From: Lachnoclostridium edouardi
Lineage (GTDB): Bacteria; Bacillota; Clostridia; Lachnospirales; Lachnospiraceae
DNA length: 64,000 bases
Assembly: GCF_900240245.1 (NCBI RefSeq)
Contig: NZ_OESQ01000001.1
Location: 128,565-192,564 of the forward strand
Direction of reading: 5' to 3'
The notes under the pieces are model-generated. The model had not been told where the DNA came from, searched no databases, and worked only from the letters and a program-made list of their open reading frames with translations. Below, one piece after another: positions 25,176 to 32,816 of the stretch; positions within the stretch are counted from its first letter, which is position 1; each line of letters begins with the position of its first letter. Position numbers and translations under genes: made by a program.

Positions 25176-25697
25176 TTACAGATGTATATTCATGCCAGAC
25201 ATGCCGGACATGTCCATTCCAGATGAAAGAAGATCCTGGAAATCCCCGGAAAGCTCAACTGATTCCGGAGTGGCGATAAATATGTAATTTGAAATCTTCT
25301 GCAGATTTCCATTCATAGAGTAAGTGGCCCCAGATGTAAAGTCAATGATTCTCTGCGCCACCTCCATATGAATCCCTTCCATGTTCAGAACTACGGCCTT
25401 GCCTGCCAGCAGGTAGTCGCATATTTCTTTTGAATCATCCATGGTGGTAGGTTTTACCAGCGCTACCTCCATTCCCCGCTTCATAGGAACTACTTTATTA
25501 TTAGAACGGGACATAAACCTTGGCTTAGCCTGAGGTCTGTCCTCTTCTTCCTCATAATCATCGTAATCGTTATTTCCCCTGGAAAACAGGCTTCTTTTCG
25601 CAGGCTTCTCTTCCTCGTAGTCGTCATCTAAGAAGTAATCATCGTCATCTTCGTCGTTAAACTTCATGGTATCCATTAATTTTCCTAAAAGACTCAT
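25176..25697 (-). CDS. sepF: Cell-division protein SepF
   Basis: SepF binds membrane and FtsZ and organises the division septum. The 173-residue product begins MSLLGKLMDTMKF, the amphipathic membrane-binding helix, followed by an acidic Asp/Glu/Tyr linker (about 12-70) and the globular dimerisation domain (about 75-155, with VLNMEGI and QRIIDFTSGATYSM). I chose the start at 25697, which gives the conserved membrane helix and has AGGAGAGA upstream; a longer in-frame start at 25736 runs into yggS. It lies 10 bases after yggS. Confidence 0.95.
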   Translation of the reverse strand: MSLLGKLMDTMKFNDEDDDDYFLDDDYEEEKPAKRSLFSRGNNDYDDYEEEEDRPQAKPRFMSRSNNKVVPMKRGMEVALVKPTTMDDSKEICDYLLAGKAVVLNMEGIHMEVAQRIIDFTSGATYSMNGNLQKISNYIFIATPESVELSGDFQDLLSSGMDMSGMSGMNIHL

Positions 25698-25707
25698 ACT
25701 TTCTCTC

Positions 25708-26388
25708 CTATCTCGTACCGAATATTCCGGTACCAACTCTAATCATGGTTGCACCTTCTTCAATAGCGACCTCATAGTCGCCTGTCATCCCCATAGAAAG
25801 TACACTCATAGTACCATTATCAATGTTTTTACTTTTCATGTCAACATAAAATTGATATAATTTTTTAAAAATTTCCCGATTGTCCTCTGGATTCTCTACA
25901 AATGGTGCAACTGTCATAAAGCCTTTTATAATAATGTTGGAAAATTCTTGGATTTTTTTCACATTTTCTTCCAAATCTTCCAGATAAAATCCAAATTTAC
26001 TTTCTTCTCTGGCTACATTTACCTCCAAAAGAATCTCTGCCTGAATATTCCTTTTTACAGCTTCCTTACTAATCTGCTCTGCCAGCGCTACAGAGTCCAC
26101 AGAATGAATCAACACAGCCTTGTCTATTACCTGCCGCACTTTATTCTTCTGCAGGTGCCCAATCATATGAAAGCGGGTGTGAGAAGGAACCTGGGGTATT
26201 TTCTCCACAATCTCCTGAACTCTGTTTTCGCCAAAGTCAGTCATGCCTGCATCTATGGCCTCCAAAATCATAGAGACCGGTTTTGTTTTACTAACTGCAA
26301 TCAACAGAACATCCTCAGGATTTCTGCCGGCTCTTTTACATGCAGCTGCTATATTCTTTTCTACTTCCCTGATATTTTCTCTAATCAT
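25708..26388 (-). CDS. yggS: YggS/PLPBP pyridoxal phosphate homeostasis protein
   Basis: This 226-residue single-domain alanine-racemase-fold protein binds PLP and maintains vitamin B6 and amino acid balance. The PLP lysine is K34 in IAVSKTKPV. The family signatures HMIGHLQKNK and LSMGMTGDYEVAI are present. It lies immediately upstream of sepF, a very common Gram-positive pairing, and 16 bases after the HlyD-like gene. Confidence 0.95.
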   Translation of the reverse strand: MIRENIREVEKNIAAACKRAGRNPEDVLLIAVSKTKPVSMILEAIDAGMTDFGENRVQEIVEKIPQVPSHTRFHMIGHLQKNKVRQVIDKAVLIHSVDSVALAEQISKEAVKRNIQAEILLEVNVAREESKFGFYLEDLEENVKKIQEFSNIIIKGFMTVAPFVENPEDNREIFKKLYQFYVDMKSKNIDNGTMSVLSMGMTGDYEVAIEEGATMIRVGTGIFGTR

Positions 26389-26404
26389 AATTATCTCCTG
26401 TTAA

Positions 26405-27838
26405 TTACTGGTAAACAATGGCGCCTTCATAGACTGTATTGGCATTTAATACAATATGATCATAAACAGAAAGGCCATAGCGGGTTCCTTTTTTTACGGT
26501 ATAATACTCCTCATTAGAGGACAGAACTTCAATCTGCTTAAATACAGCATAACCTTTGTTAATGTTGTAAACTCCCTGAAGAGAAGCCGTCTGCCCCAAT
26601 TGATATCTATCTCCTGCATCTGGCTTTACAATGTAATCCCCTGCCTTTAATTCGCCGTCCTCTGAAATATTAATGTAATAATATTGGTCGTTAGAGGAAT
26701 ATAAGGTAGTTGGAACAAAAACTACAGAGGTTCCCTTGTCAGAATATACTTCCTTGTAAAAACCGCTGTCAGAGCTGTCTCCTCCCTGGGCTAAATAGTC
26801 TATCGGCACCAGGAAAAAGTCTTTGGAAATTACTGATGTTACAGGAATTTTTAGTCCCTGTACCGGGTCGGCGTTCACCTCAAATTTAATAAAGCGCTCA
26901 GAAGCAAACTGTACTAAATATTTGTCAAAATCCACTTTTCCGTAGGATTTGCCGTCTGCTCCTGCAGAAATAGTGAATTTTCCATTTATGGTAAGGCCAT
27001 AGCCTGGAAATGTAATTTCCAGGTTCTCCATACTGCTGTATTCCTTAACATCATCCTCTGTCAGCTGAAATACAAGAGACCACTGCTCGGAAGTAATAAT
27101 TTTGTAAGCAGGACCGTCTTTTTCCAGCAGCTCTCCAGATTTAGTGATGGTCTTGTTGTAGCCGCTGCGGTCAAAGGCCTCCTCTGTAATAGAGGCAGAT
27201 GTTAAATCAGAATAAAACTTAGTATTGCCCTCTTTATCTGTGTATGAATCAATAATATATGAAACGATTCCTGATTGATCAGAACGCACCTGCTGGTAAC
27301 TGATGCCGGCCTCCGCCAAAGCAGAATCTAGGTCGTCTCTGGAATTTAAATTCATAAATTCAGCTACAGAAGAATCCAGAGAATATTTAGCATCATATAC
27401 CTGGGAAAAATGCTGATCACTGTAAGATTGACTGAAGGAGGACAGCTGCCGCTTCAGCTCCGTCATATCTCTGTCTGAAATTTCACCGTTTGCCGCCAGC
27501 TGAGACTCCAAAAACTCAGAAAGGCTTCCTGTCTCATCTACAGAATACACTCTGGTGCCCACAGAAGCCCTTTTACCCTCCCGGATATAGCAGTTGGCAT
27601 ACCCGGCTCGATCTGTATATTTAATTTCTTCCTGACGCAGAATTAATCCGGTATAACTTTTGTCATTTACAATACCGCCCTCTTTCACCTCATAAAACTG
27701 GGTTTTATCTCTTCTAATATAGGTATATACATAAAAAGACATGTAAACAAAAATGAGAAAAAAAATGATCATGCCTATATTAATGTTTAAAGGGCGCCGG
27801 TACCGGACAATTTTCTTGACTTTTCTTTTTTTTGCCAT
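26405..27838 (-). CDS. HlyD-like membrane-anchored adaptor protein
   Basis: This 477-residue protein has a basic N-terminus, one transmembrane helix (about 20-40) and an extracytoplasmic region with barrel-sandwich and beta-barrel features of HlyD-type membrane fusion proteins (GGIVNDKSYTGLILRQEE; later YYINISEDGELKAGDYI). No transporter or outer-membrane partner is near, so efflux is doubtful. Its position in front of yggS-sepF points instead to envelope or division work. The start at 27838 follows GGAGG; the longer in-frame start at 27898 would read through a terminator-like hairpin. Confidence 0.75.
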   Translation of the reverse strand: MAKKRKVKKIVRYRRPLNINIGMIIFFLIFVYMSFYVYTYIRRDKTQFYEVKEGGIVNDKSYTGLILRQEEIKYTDRAGYANCYIREGKRASVGTRVYSVDETGSLSEFLESQLAANGEISDRDMTELKRQLSSFSQSYSDQHFSQVYDAKYSLDSSVAEFMNLNSRDDLDSALAEAGISYQQVRSDQSGIVSYIIDSYTDKEGNTKFYSDLTSASITEEAFDRSGYNKTITKSGELLEKDGPAYKIITSEQWSLVFQLTEDDVKEYSSMENLEITFPGYGLTINGKFTISAGADGKSYGKVDFDKYLVQFASERFIKFEVNADPVQGLKIPVTSVISKDFFLVPIDYLAQGGDSSDSGFYKEVYSDKGTSVVFVPTTLYSSNDQYYYINISEDGELKAGDYIVKPDAGDRYQLGQTASLQGVYNINKGYAVFKQIEVLSSNEEYYTVKKGTRYGLSVYDHIVLNANTVYEGAIVYQ

Positions 27839-27851
27839 CAGAGGAACCTCC

Positions 27852-27882
27852 AAAAAAGAGGGTGGCCGCCTTTGCGACACCC
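27852..27882 (-). terminator. Terminator or attenuator before the HlyD-like gene
   Basis: On the minus strand GGGTG and CACCC (plus positions 27878-27882 and 27860-27864) form the base of a stem, with an inner CGC/GCG pair, followed by TCTTTTTT (27857-27852 is the T6). It lies after the P-loop gene and directly before the GGAGG of the HlyD-like gene, so it could end the first transcript or attenuate the second. Confidence 0.7.
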
Positions 27883-27908
27883 CCCTTTTAAAATTCATTT
27901 ATGTATGA

Positions 27909-28328
27909 TTACAATGAAATAACCACATCATTCTGAGCATTGGCAGGAAGATCATCCTTATTCATTGAAATACTCAGAACAAAGGTTACATGATATTTCT
28001 TACCGATTTCTTCAAGAGTTGAAATAACCTCTGAAATATCTTCCCCTTCTAAACAGGAAAGCTTCAAAAAGCTGTCTAAAAACATAATTTCCAGGTCGTG
28101 ATCCTGTGAGATTATACCGCACAGAAAACCAACAAATGCTTCACTGGAAGTGATTGGATACTCATTTACATTAATGAGGCGGATTTTATTATTTAATTCA
28201 TACATGTGTTTGGCGCTTTTGTCCAAATATACAATGGAACCTGTGGAATCCTTAATAGCTGTATTTGCCTTATCTAATAAATGCTTTGTCTTTCCTTTCC
28301 CCTTTTCTCCGGCAATGATCTGAACCAT
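27909..28328 (-). CDS. Small P-loop protein of unknown function
   Basis: This 139-residue protein has a Walker A-like motif GEKGKGKTK at residues 7-15 and a hydrophobic strand ending in aspartate (LEIMFLDSF, about 79-87) that could serve as Walker B. It shows no membrane segment or DNA-binding motif. Similar small proteins are sometimes labelled PilT-like in Clostridia, but nothing here supports a pilus role. It has its own consensus-like promoter and is followed by a terminator, so it is probably a single-gene unit. GGAGGAG precedes the ATG. Confidence 0.7.
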   Translation of the reverse strand: MVQIIAGEKGKGKTKHLLDKANTAIKDSTGSIVYLDKSAKHMYELNNKIRLINVNEYPITSSEAFVGFLCGIISQDHDLEIMFLDSFLKLSCLEGEDISEVISTLEEIGKKYHVTFVLSISMNKDDLPANAQNDVVISL

Positions 28329-28386
28329 AACTATCTCCTCCTTGAGTTTATTTAATTTGTATAAAAAGTCAATTCATATTACTCTA

Positions 28387-28415
28387 ATTATAGAATAAAT
28401 TTAGAAAAAACGCAA
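28387..28415 (-). promoter_or_regulatory. Sigma-A promoter of the small P-loop gene
   Basis: On the minus strand -35 TTGCGT (28415-28410) and a perfect -10 TATAAT (28392-28387) have a 17-base spacer. It lies between the dacF stop codon and the P-loop gene. Confidence 0.75.
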
Positions 28416-28418
28416 TCT

Positions 28419-29420
28419 CTAATCGACAATTTTATGAATTAGATTTGTCATATTTTCATAAAGTCCAGGTCTGCTGTCAGCCTTTAATACAACAGAAATA
28501 TATTCCTTTCCATTATTATCCTGGCTGCCCATAATCAGGCAGTACCCTGCAGCGCTGGTAGTTCCGGTTTTTCCGCCGAAAACAGTAAGTCCGGAAGGGG
28601 TGTCCCGCTCTCCTGTCATATACCAGTTGCCGCCTTTCCATGTCTGAGAAACCTTTTCTCCAGCTGAATTTTCATATTCAGCATAATAGGATGTAGTTTT
28701 GATTACATCGCGGAATTTTTCATATTTTAAAGCTTCATTAAAGATTAAGTATAAATCATAAGCAGTCGTGTAATGATCTGCACTGTTAAGTCCGTGAGCG
28801 TTTACAAAGTGCGTGCCTGTAGCTCCCAGTCTTTTGGCCTCCTGATTCATCATCTGACTGAAAGCTTCGTCACTTCCTGCCATGTGCTGAGCAATGGCAG
28901 CCCCGGCATCATTTCCAGAAGGCAGCATAAGGCCATAAAGCAGCTGCTCCAAAGTTAAACGGTCCCCTGGCTTAATATTGCACAAGGTAGCTCCCTGCTC
29001 TGTAATCACAGCGCTGTCTGTCACAGTTACCTGGTCAGAAAGATTGCCGTATTTAATGGCAATTAAAGCAGTCATTACCTTGGTAATGCTGGCCGGATAC
29101 AAGGTTTCAAATGCATTTTTGCTAAATAGTACAGAACTGTCGTCTATGGAAAACAAAGCGGCAGCTTCTGAGCTGATAGAATTGTCAGAAAATAATGATT
29201 CATCTTCCACTACACAAAGATCAGAGGCAAAGGCCTTTGCCCTGCTTCCTTCCTCTGAAGACAGATCATTTTGAGGAGTACGTTCCTGAAAGGAATAGGC
29301 ATCCTCCAGATTCCCCTGTACACTGCAGCCGGAAACAGGGAGACAGACGGCTAAAACCGCTATTGCAGCAACAGCCGCCTGTGTCCGAATCCGCTTTTTT
29401 ATTTGTATGCATCTCTCCAT
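28419..29420 (-). CDS. dacF: D-alanyl-D-alanine carboxypeptidase, lipoprotein
   Basis: This penicillin-binding protein trims the terminal D-Ala of peptidoglycan stems. The 333-residue product has the three active-site motifs SITK (S111, K114), SGN (168-170) and KTG (284-286). The N-terminus ends in a lipobox, PVSGC with C32, so it is likely a lipoprotein processed by LspA. The usual C-terminal PBP5-like domain is missing; the protein ends soon after the catalytic domain. The start overlaps the end of mgsA by 22 bases. The dacF symbol is by family; close paralogues cannot be separated. Confidence 0.9.
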   Translation of the reverse strand: MERCIQIKKRIRTQAAVAAIAVLAVCLPVSGCSVQGNLEDAYSFQERTPQNDLSSEEGSRAKAFASDLCVVEDESLFSDNSISSEAAALFSIDDSSVLFSKNAFETLYPASITKVMTALIAIKYGNLSDQVTVTDSAVITEQGATLCNIKPGDRLTLEQLLYGLMLPSGNDAGAAIAQHMAGSDEAFSQMMNQEAKRLGATGTHFVNAHGLNSADHYTTAYDLYLIFNEALKYEKFRDVIKTTSYYAEYENSAGEKVSQTWKGGNWYMTGERDTPSGLTVFGGKTGTTSAAGYCLIMGSQDNNGKEYISVVLKADSRPGLYENMTNLIHKIVD

Positions 29421-29794
29421 TCTAAATCTCCGCGATCTAAAGACTTCACTAACAGCTCTGCCGTAGCTACATTGGTTGCCAAAGGAATATTGTGCATATC
29501 ACAGAGACGTACAACATTATTTACATCTGGTTCATGGGCCTTAGGAGCCAGTGGATCTCTGAGAAAAATAACAAGATCAATATCATTGTGCTCGATCTGA
29601 GAACCTAACTGCTGCTCTCCCCCCAGATGTCCGGCTAAATATTTGTGAATATTAAGATTAGTAACCTCCTCTATCAGTCTTCCTGTTGTACCAGTAGCAT
29701 ATAATTCATTTTTGCTTAAAATACCCCGGTAAGCAATGCAAAAATTCTGCATAAGTTTTTTCTTAGAATCATGTGCAATTAAGCCAATGTTCAT
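29399..29794 (-). CDS. mgsA: Methylglyoxal synthase
   Basis: MgsA converts dihydroxyacetone phosphate to methylglyoxal and phosphate, a bypass that relieves sugar-phosphate stress. The 131-residue product matches the family length and shows the phosphate-binding GTTGR motif, GGEQQLG and the catalytic aspartate region VIFLRDPLAPKAHEPD. It is embedded in the shape operon, 20 bases after rodA and overlapping dacF. A metabolic enzyme in this position is unusual outside Clostridia. Confidence 0.95.
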   Translation of the reverse strand: MNIGLIAHDSKKKLMQNFCIAYRGILSKNELYATGTTGRLIEEVTNLNIHKYLAGHLGGEQQLGSQIEHNDIDLVIFLRDPLAPKAHEPDVNNVVRLCDMHNIPLATNVATAELLVKSLDRGDLEWRDAYK

Positions 29795-29814
29795 TTGAAA
29801 ATACCTCCTTTATC

Positions 29815-30933
29815 CTAATGATTATTTTTTCTTTGAAGTGCAACATTCAGAACAACCCCGATTCCCATGTACATACTGACTAAGGAGCTGACGCCGTAAC
29901 TGACAAACGGCAAAGGCAGTCCTGTGTTCGGGAACATTCCCGTGGCAACTGCAATGTTGGAAAAAGCCTGAAAGGCCAGCAATGCTGCCATACCCGTACA
30001 GAGAAGTTTTCCTGTCATGTCTTTTGCCTGGTGAGCCATCCACAGACACTCAAAAACAATGGCGGCAAATAAAAGGATTACAGCTACGCAGCCAATAAAC
30101 CCCAATTCTTCCCCGATAACTGCGAAAATGAAATCCGTTTGTTCTTCTGATAGGAAATTCCCCTTTTTTACTGAAGAAAGGGTATTAGTATTTAAACCCT
30201 TGCCGCTGAGCAATCCTGAACCAATGGCCATAATAGAATTGTCCTGCTGGTAATTGGCATCTGCATAATTGGTTTTATCTACCCATGCGAGTATACGGCG
30301 AACCTGGTAATCCTTTAAAAAAGGAACCATGTTGATTTTTAAAAGATAAATGAACAGTCCGCCTAAAGGTAAGCACACCGCCAGTACACCGCCGATCCAC
30401 TTAAAGCTGATGCCTGCAATAAACACCATGCATATAACAGTAAAGGCGATAACAAGGCTGGTGGAAAGATTAGGCTCCGCTAAAACAAGAAGTATTGGCA
30501 GACCAAATAATCCAGCGGCAATGGCTAAAATTTTCCAGTGATTAATTTGCTCATAATATTTGCCTAAATACCAGGAAGTGAATAATATTAGTCCTATTTT
30601 GGCAAATTCCGACGGCTGAAGCTGGCCGATCACCGGCAGTACAATCCATCTTCTAGCTCCGTTTACTCTGATGCCGAAAAACAAAACAGCCAGAAGAAGA
30701 AGCAGGCATAATGCGTAAATACTGCCGCTGAAATTAATGATTTTCTGATATGGGATTAAAGACAGGGCCACAGCAAAAATCACACCGGCTGCTACGCCCA
30801 CCATCTGTTTTCCCACCATAGCGTTATCGTTGTTAGTGGCGCTGAATATAATTAAAATTCCAATAATATTCAGCGCAATAATATACAGTAAGAGACGAAA
30901 GTTGTATTTTCTCCAGTTATAATCAAACAGCAT
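29815..30933 (-). CDS. rodA: FtsW/RodA/SpoVE-family glycosyltransferase
   Basis: RodA is a membrane peptidoglycan glycan polymerase that works with PBP2 for side-wall growth. The 372-residue product is strongly hydrophobic, with about ten transmembrane helices and the SEDS signatures GARRWI, EFAKIGLI, DFIFAVIGEELG and PFVSYGVSS. It is directly next to minE (no gap) and in the same operon as PBP2, MreC and MreD, which favours RodA over FtsW or SpoVE. Confidence 0.93.
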   Translation of the reverse strand: MLFDYNWRKYNFRLLLYIIALNIIGILIIFSATNNDNAMVGKQMVGVAAGVIFAVALSLIPYQKIINFSGSIYALCLLLLLAVLFFGIRVNGARRWIVLPVIGQLQPSEFAKIGLILFTSWYLGKYYEQINHWKILAIAAGLFGLPILLVLAEPNLSTSLVIAFTVICMVFIAGISFKWIGGVLAVCLPLGGLFIYLLKINMVPFLKDYQVRRILAWVDKTNYADANYQQDNSIMAIGSGLLSGKGLNTNTLSSVKKGNFLSEEQTDFIFAVIGEELGFIGCVAVILLFAAIVFECLWMAHQAKDMTGKLLCTGMAALLAFQAFSNIAVATGMFPNTGLPLPFVSYGVSSLVSMYMGIGVVLNVALQRKNNH

Positions 30934-31209
30934 TTAAAATGTCCCCTTATTTCCTATGTTTAAAATTGGAATATTGGCATGAAGGACAGGTACTTTTCTG
31001 CCTTGTTTTGCGGCGTTTTGTTTTAACTGTATTTCAATTCCGTTTATATCAATTTCCATATATTTTGATATAGTGCCGGCCAGGTCCTCTTTGATCATCT
31101 CAATAATCTCAGGAGAACACTGGGCCTTGTCTGAAACTAACAAAAGTTTCAGGCGCTGCCTGGCCATCTCGCCGGAATTTCTCTTTGGCAGCATTGGAAA
31201 CAGTTTCAT
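30934..31209 (-). CDS. minE: Cell-division topological factor MinE
   Basis: MinE stimulates the MinD ATPase and drives pole-to-pole movement of MinCD so that division occurs at midcell. The 91-residue product has the N-terminal MinD-interaction region (SGEMARQRLKLLLVSDKA) and a C-terminal topological domain (MEIDINGIEIQLKQ). It lies 13 bases after minD. Presence of MinE rather than DivIVA control of MinCD is typical of some Clostridia and Gram-negatives. Confidence 0.95.
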   Translation of the reverse strand: MKLFPMLPKRNSGEMARQRLKLLLVSDKAQCSPEIIEMIKEDLAGTISKYMEIDINGIEIQLKQNAAKQGRKVPVLHANIPILNIGNKGTF

Positions 31210-31222
31210 ATTCGCATCCCCC

Positions 31223-32014
31223 TCAGGCTCGTTTCAGGAAGCTGGTTAAACGGTATAAAAGTCCCCGCTGGTTTTCCAGATCCAATAACGGCAGCTGCTC
31301 TCCCACAATTCTGCGGCAGATGTTCATATAGGCTTGTCCTGCCAGGGAATTGCTGCCAGCCAAAGGTTCGCCTTGATTAGTGGAGATCACGATTTCCTCA
31401 TCATCAGGAACTGCTCCAATAATGTCTACAGCTAAAATGTCGATGACGTCATTTAACGACATCATATCGCCCCTCTTTACCATATCCATGCGAATACGAT
31501 TGACGATTAAGTCAATGCCGTCCATACCGTCTGCCTCCAGAAGACCAATAATGCGGTCAGCATCACGAATAGCAGACACCTCAGGAGTGGTAACAACCAG
31601 AGCCCTGTCTGCGCCCGCAACAGCATTCTGGAACCCACGCTCAATACCAGCAGGGCAGTCCAGCAGTATGTAATCAAACTCTTCTCTCAGGTCATCGACC
31701 AGTTTTTTCATCTGTCCAGGATTTACAGAATTCTTATCTCTTGTCTGGGCAGACGGAAGCAAGTACAGGTTAGGATATCTTTTGTCTTTTATCAGGGCTT
31801 GTTTTATACGGCAATTTCCCTCTACAACGTCCACCAGATTATATACAATCCGATTTTCCAGTCCCATGACTACATCCAGGTTTCTCAAGCCGATATCTGT
31901 ATCAATCAACGCCACCCGATAACCTAAAATTGCCAGACCAGTTCCAACGTTTGCAGAGGTAGTGGTCTTGCCTACCCCGCCTTTTCCGGAAGTAATCACG
32001 ATGACTTCGCTCAT
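31223..32014 (-). CDS. minD: Septum site-determining ATPase MinD
   Basis: MinD is a membrane-binding ATPase that recruits MinC. The 263-residue product has the deviant Walker A motif GKGGVGKT (residues 9-16), the DTDIGLRNLD segment and a C-terminal amphipathic helix (LLYRLTSFLKRA) for membrane attachment. I chose the start at 32014, which begins MSEVIVITSGKGG after AGGAGGA; a longer in-frame start at 32059 has no site. Between minC and minE as usual. Confidence 0.97.
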   Translation of the reverse strand: MSEVIVITSGKGGVGKTTTSANVGTGLAILGYRVALIDTDIGLRNLDVVMGLENRIVYNLVDVVEGNCRIKQALIKDKRYPNLYLLPSAQTRDKNSVNPGQMKKLVDDLREEFDYILLDCPAGIERGFQNAVAGADRALVVTTPEVSAIRDADRIIGLLEADGMDGIDLIVNRIRMDMVKRGDMMSLNDVIDILAVDIIGAVPDDEEIVISTNQGEPLAGSNSLAGQAYMNICRRIVGEQLPLLDLENQRGLLYRLTSFLKRA

Positions 32015-32093
32015 AATGAATATCCTCCTGTTATCAATGTACCATAATATATTGTACATGAAATCTCTGATTTTTTCCAGTCTTTATGTAAAT

Positions 32094-32759
32094 TTATGAA
32101 AATTTAATGAAATCCAGAAAATTTCTTTTTAGTGATTTAACGGTAAGCTGCTCGCCCTCCGCCATAATCATAGTGGGGCCCCGCCCCAGCTTTTTTCCTC
32201 TTTCCCCGAAGCTGTTAGTAAGATCGGCAATTTTAATGTGTACAGGAGCCATATCCAGGGCGACTATTACAGCCTCCCTATTGCCGGCGGCTCCTGCGTG
32301 GACGCTTCCCTTTAATTCTCCTAAAATAATAACATTGCCTTTAGCGGCGATTCTGGCGCCGTGGCATACGTCGCCGATGACTACGATGCTGGCCTCAGAA
32401 TCCAGAGTTTCCCCTCTTGTAAGGTTTCCACGGTAAAACTGTCCTGTTCTGGAATTTAGTTCCATCAGCTTTTCATTTAAAGCTTTTTCACAACGCGCTA
32501 CCCGCTGAGCGTTTGTATCTAAAAGACATAAAATCTCTATTTGGGAGTTTTCCGTAATAGTATTTACTACGCAAAACTCCTCTTCCGCTGTCAGCTGCCG
32601 CCCTTCCAGGGTCAGCGCCATCTGAACAGAACCCCAGAATCTGGCGCTTTCCCGAAACTTTCCGGCAATATCCTGAATCAGCTGATGAAAAGGTACAGAC
32701 GGGTCCAGATATACAGACAATCCGGATTTACTGCCCTTTATCATAACTGTATTTCGCAT
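32094..32759 (-). CDS. minC: Septum site-determining protein MinC
   Basis: MinC blocks FtsZ polymerisation when recruited by MinD. The 221-residue product has an N-terminal FtsZ-inhibiting domain (about 1-100) and a C-terminal beta-helix that dimerises and binds MinD (GDVCHGARIAAKGNVIILGELKG-type repeats, about 128-200). The start is ATG at 32759, placed after AGAGGTGG; the GTG at 32768 lies within that site. It lies 57 bases downstream of the PBP2 gene. Confidence 0.94.
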   Translation of the reverse strand: MRNTVMIKGSKSGLSVYLDPSVPFHQLIQDIAGKFRESARFWGSVQMALTLEGRQLTAEEEFCVVNTITENSQIEILCLLDTNAQRVARCEKALNEKLMELNSRTGQFYRGNLTRGETLDSEASIVVIGDVCHGARIAAKGNVIILGELKGSVHAGAAGNREAVIVALDMAPVHIKIADLTNSFGERGKKLGRGPTMIMAEGEQLTVKSLKRNFLDFIKFS

Positions 32760-32816
32760 TTCAACCACCTCTTGTTTTTTATTTCATTTGCTCCTCGTTT
32801 CCAAATTTGATTACTT

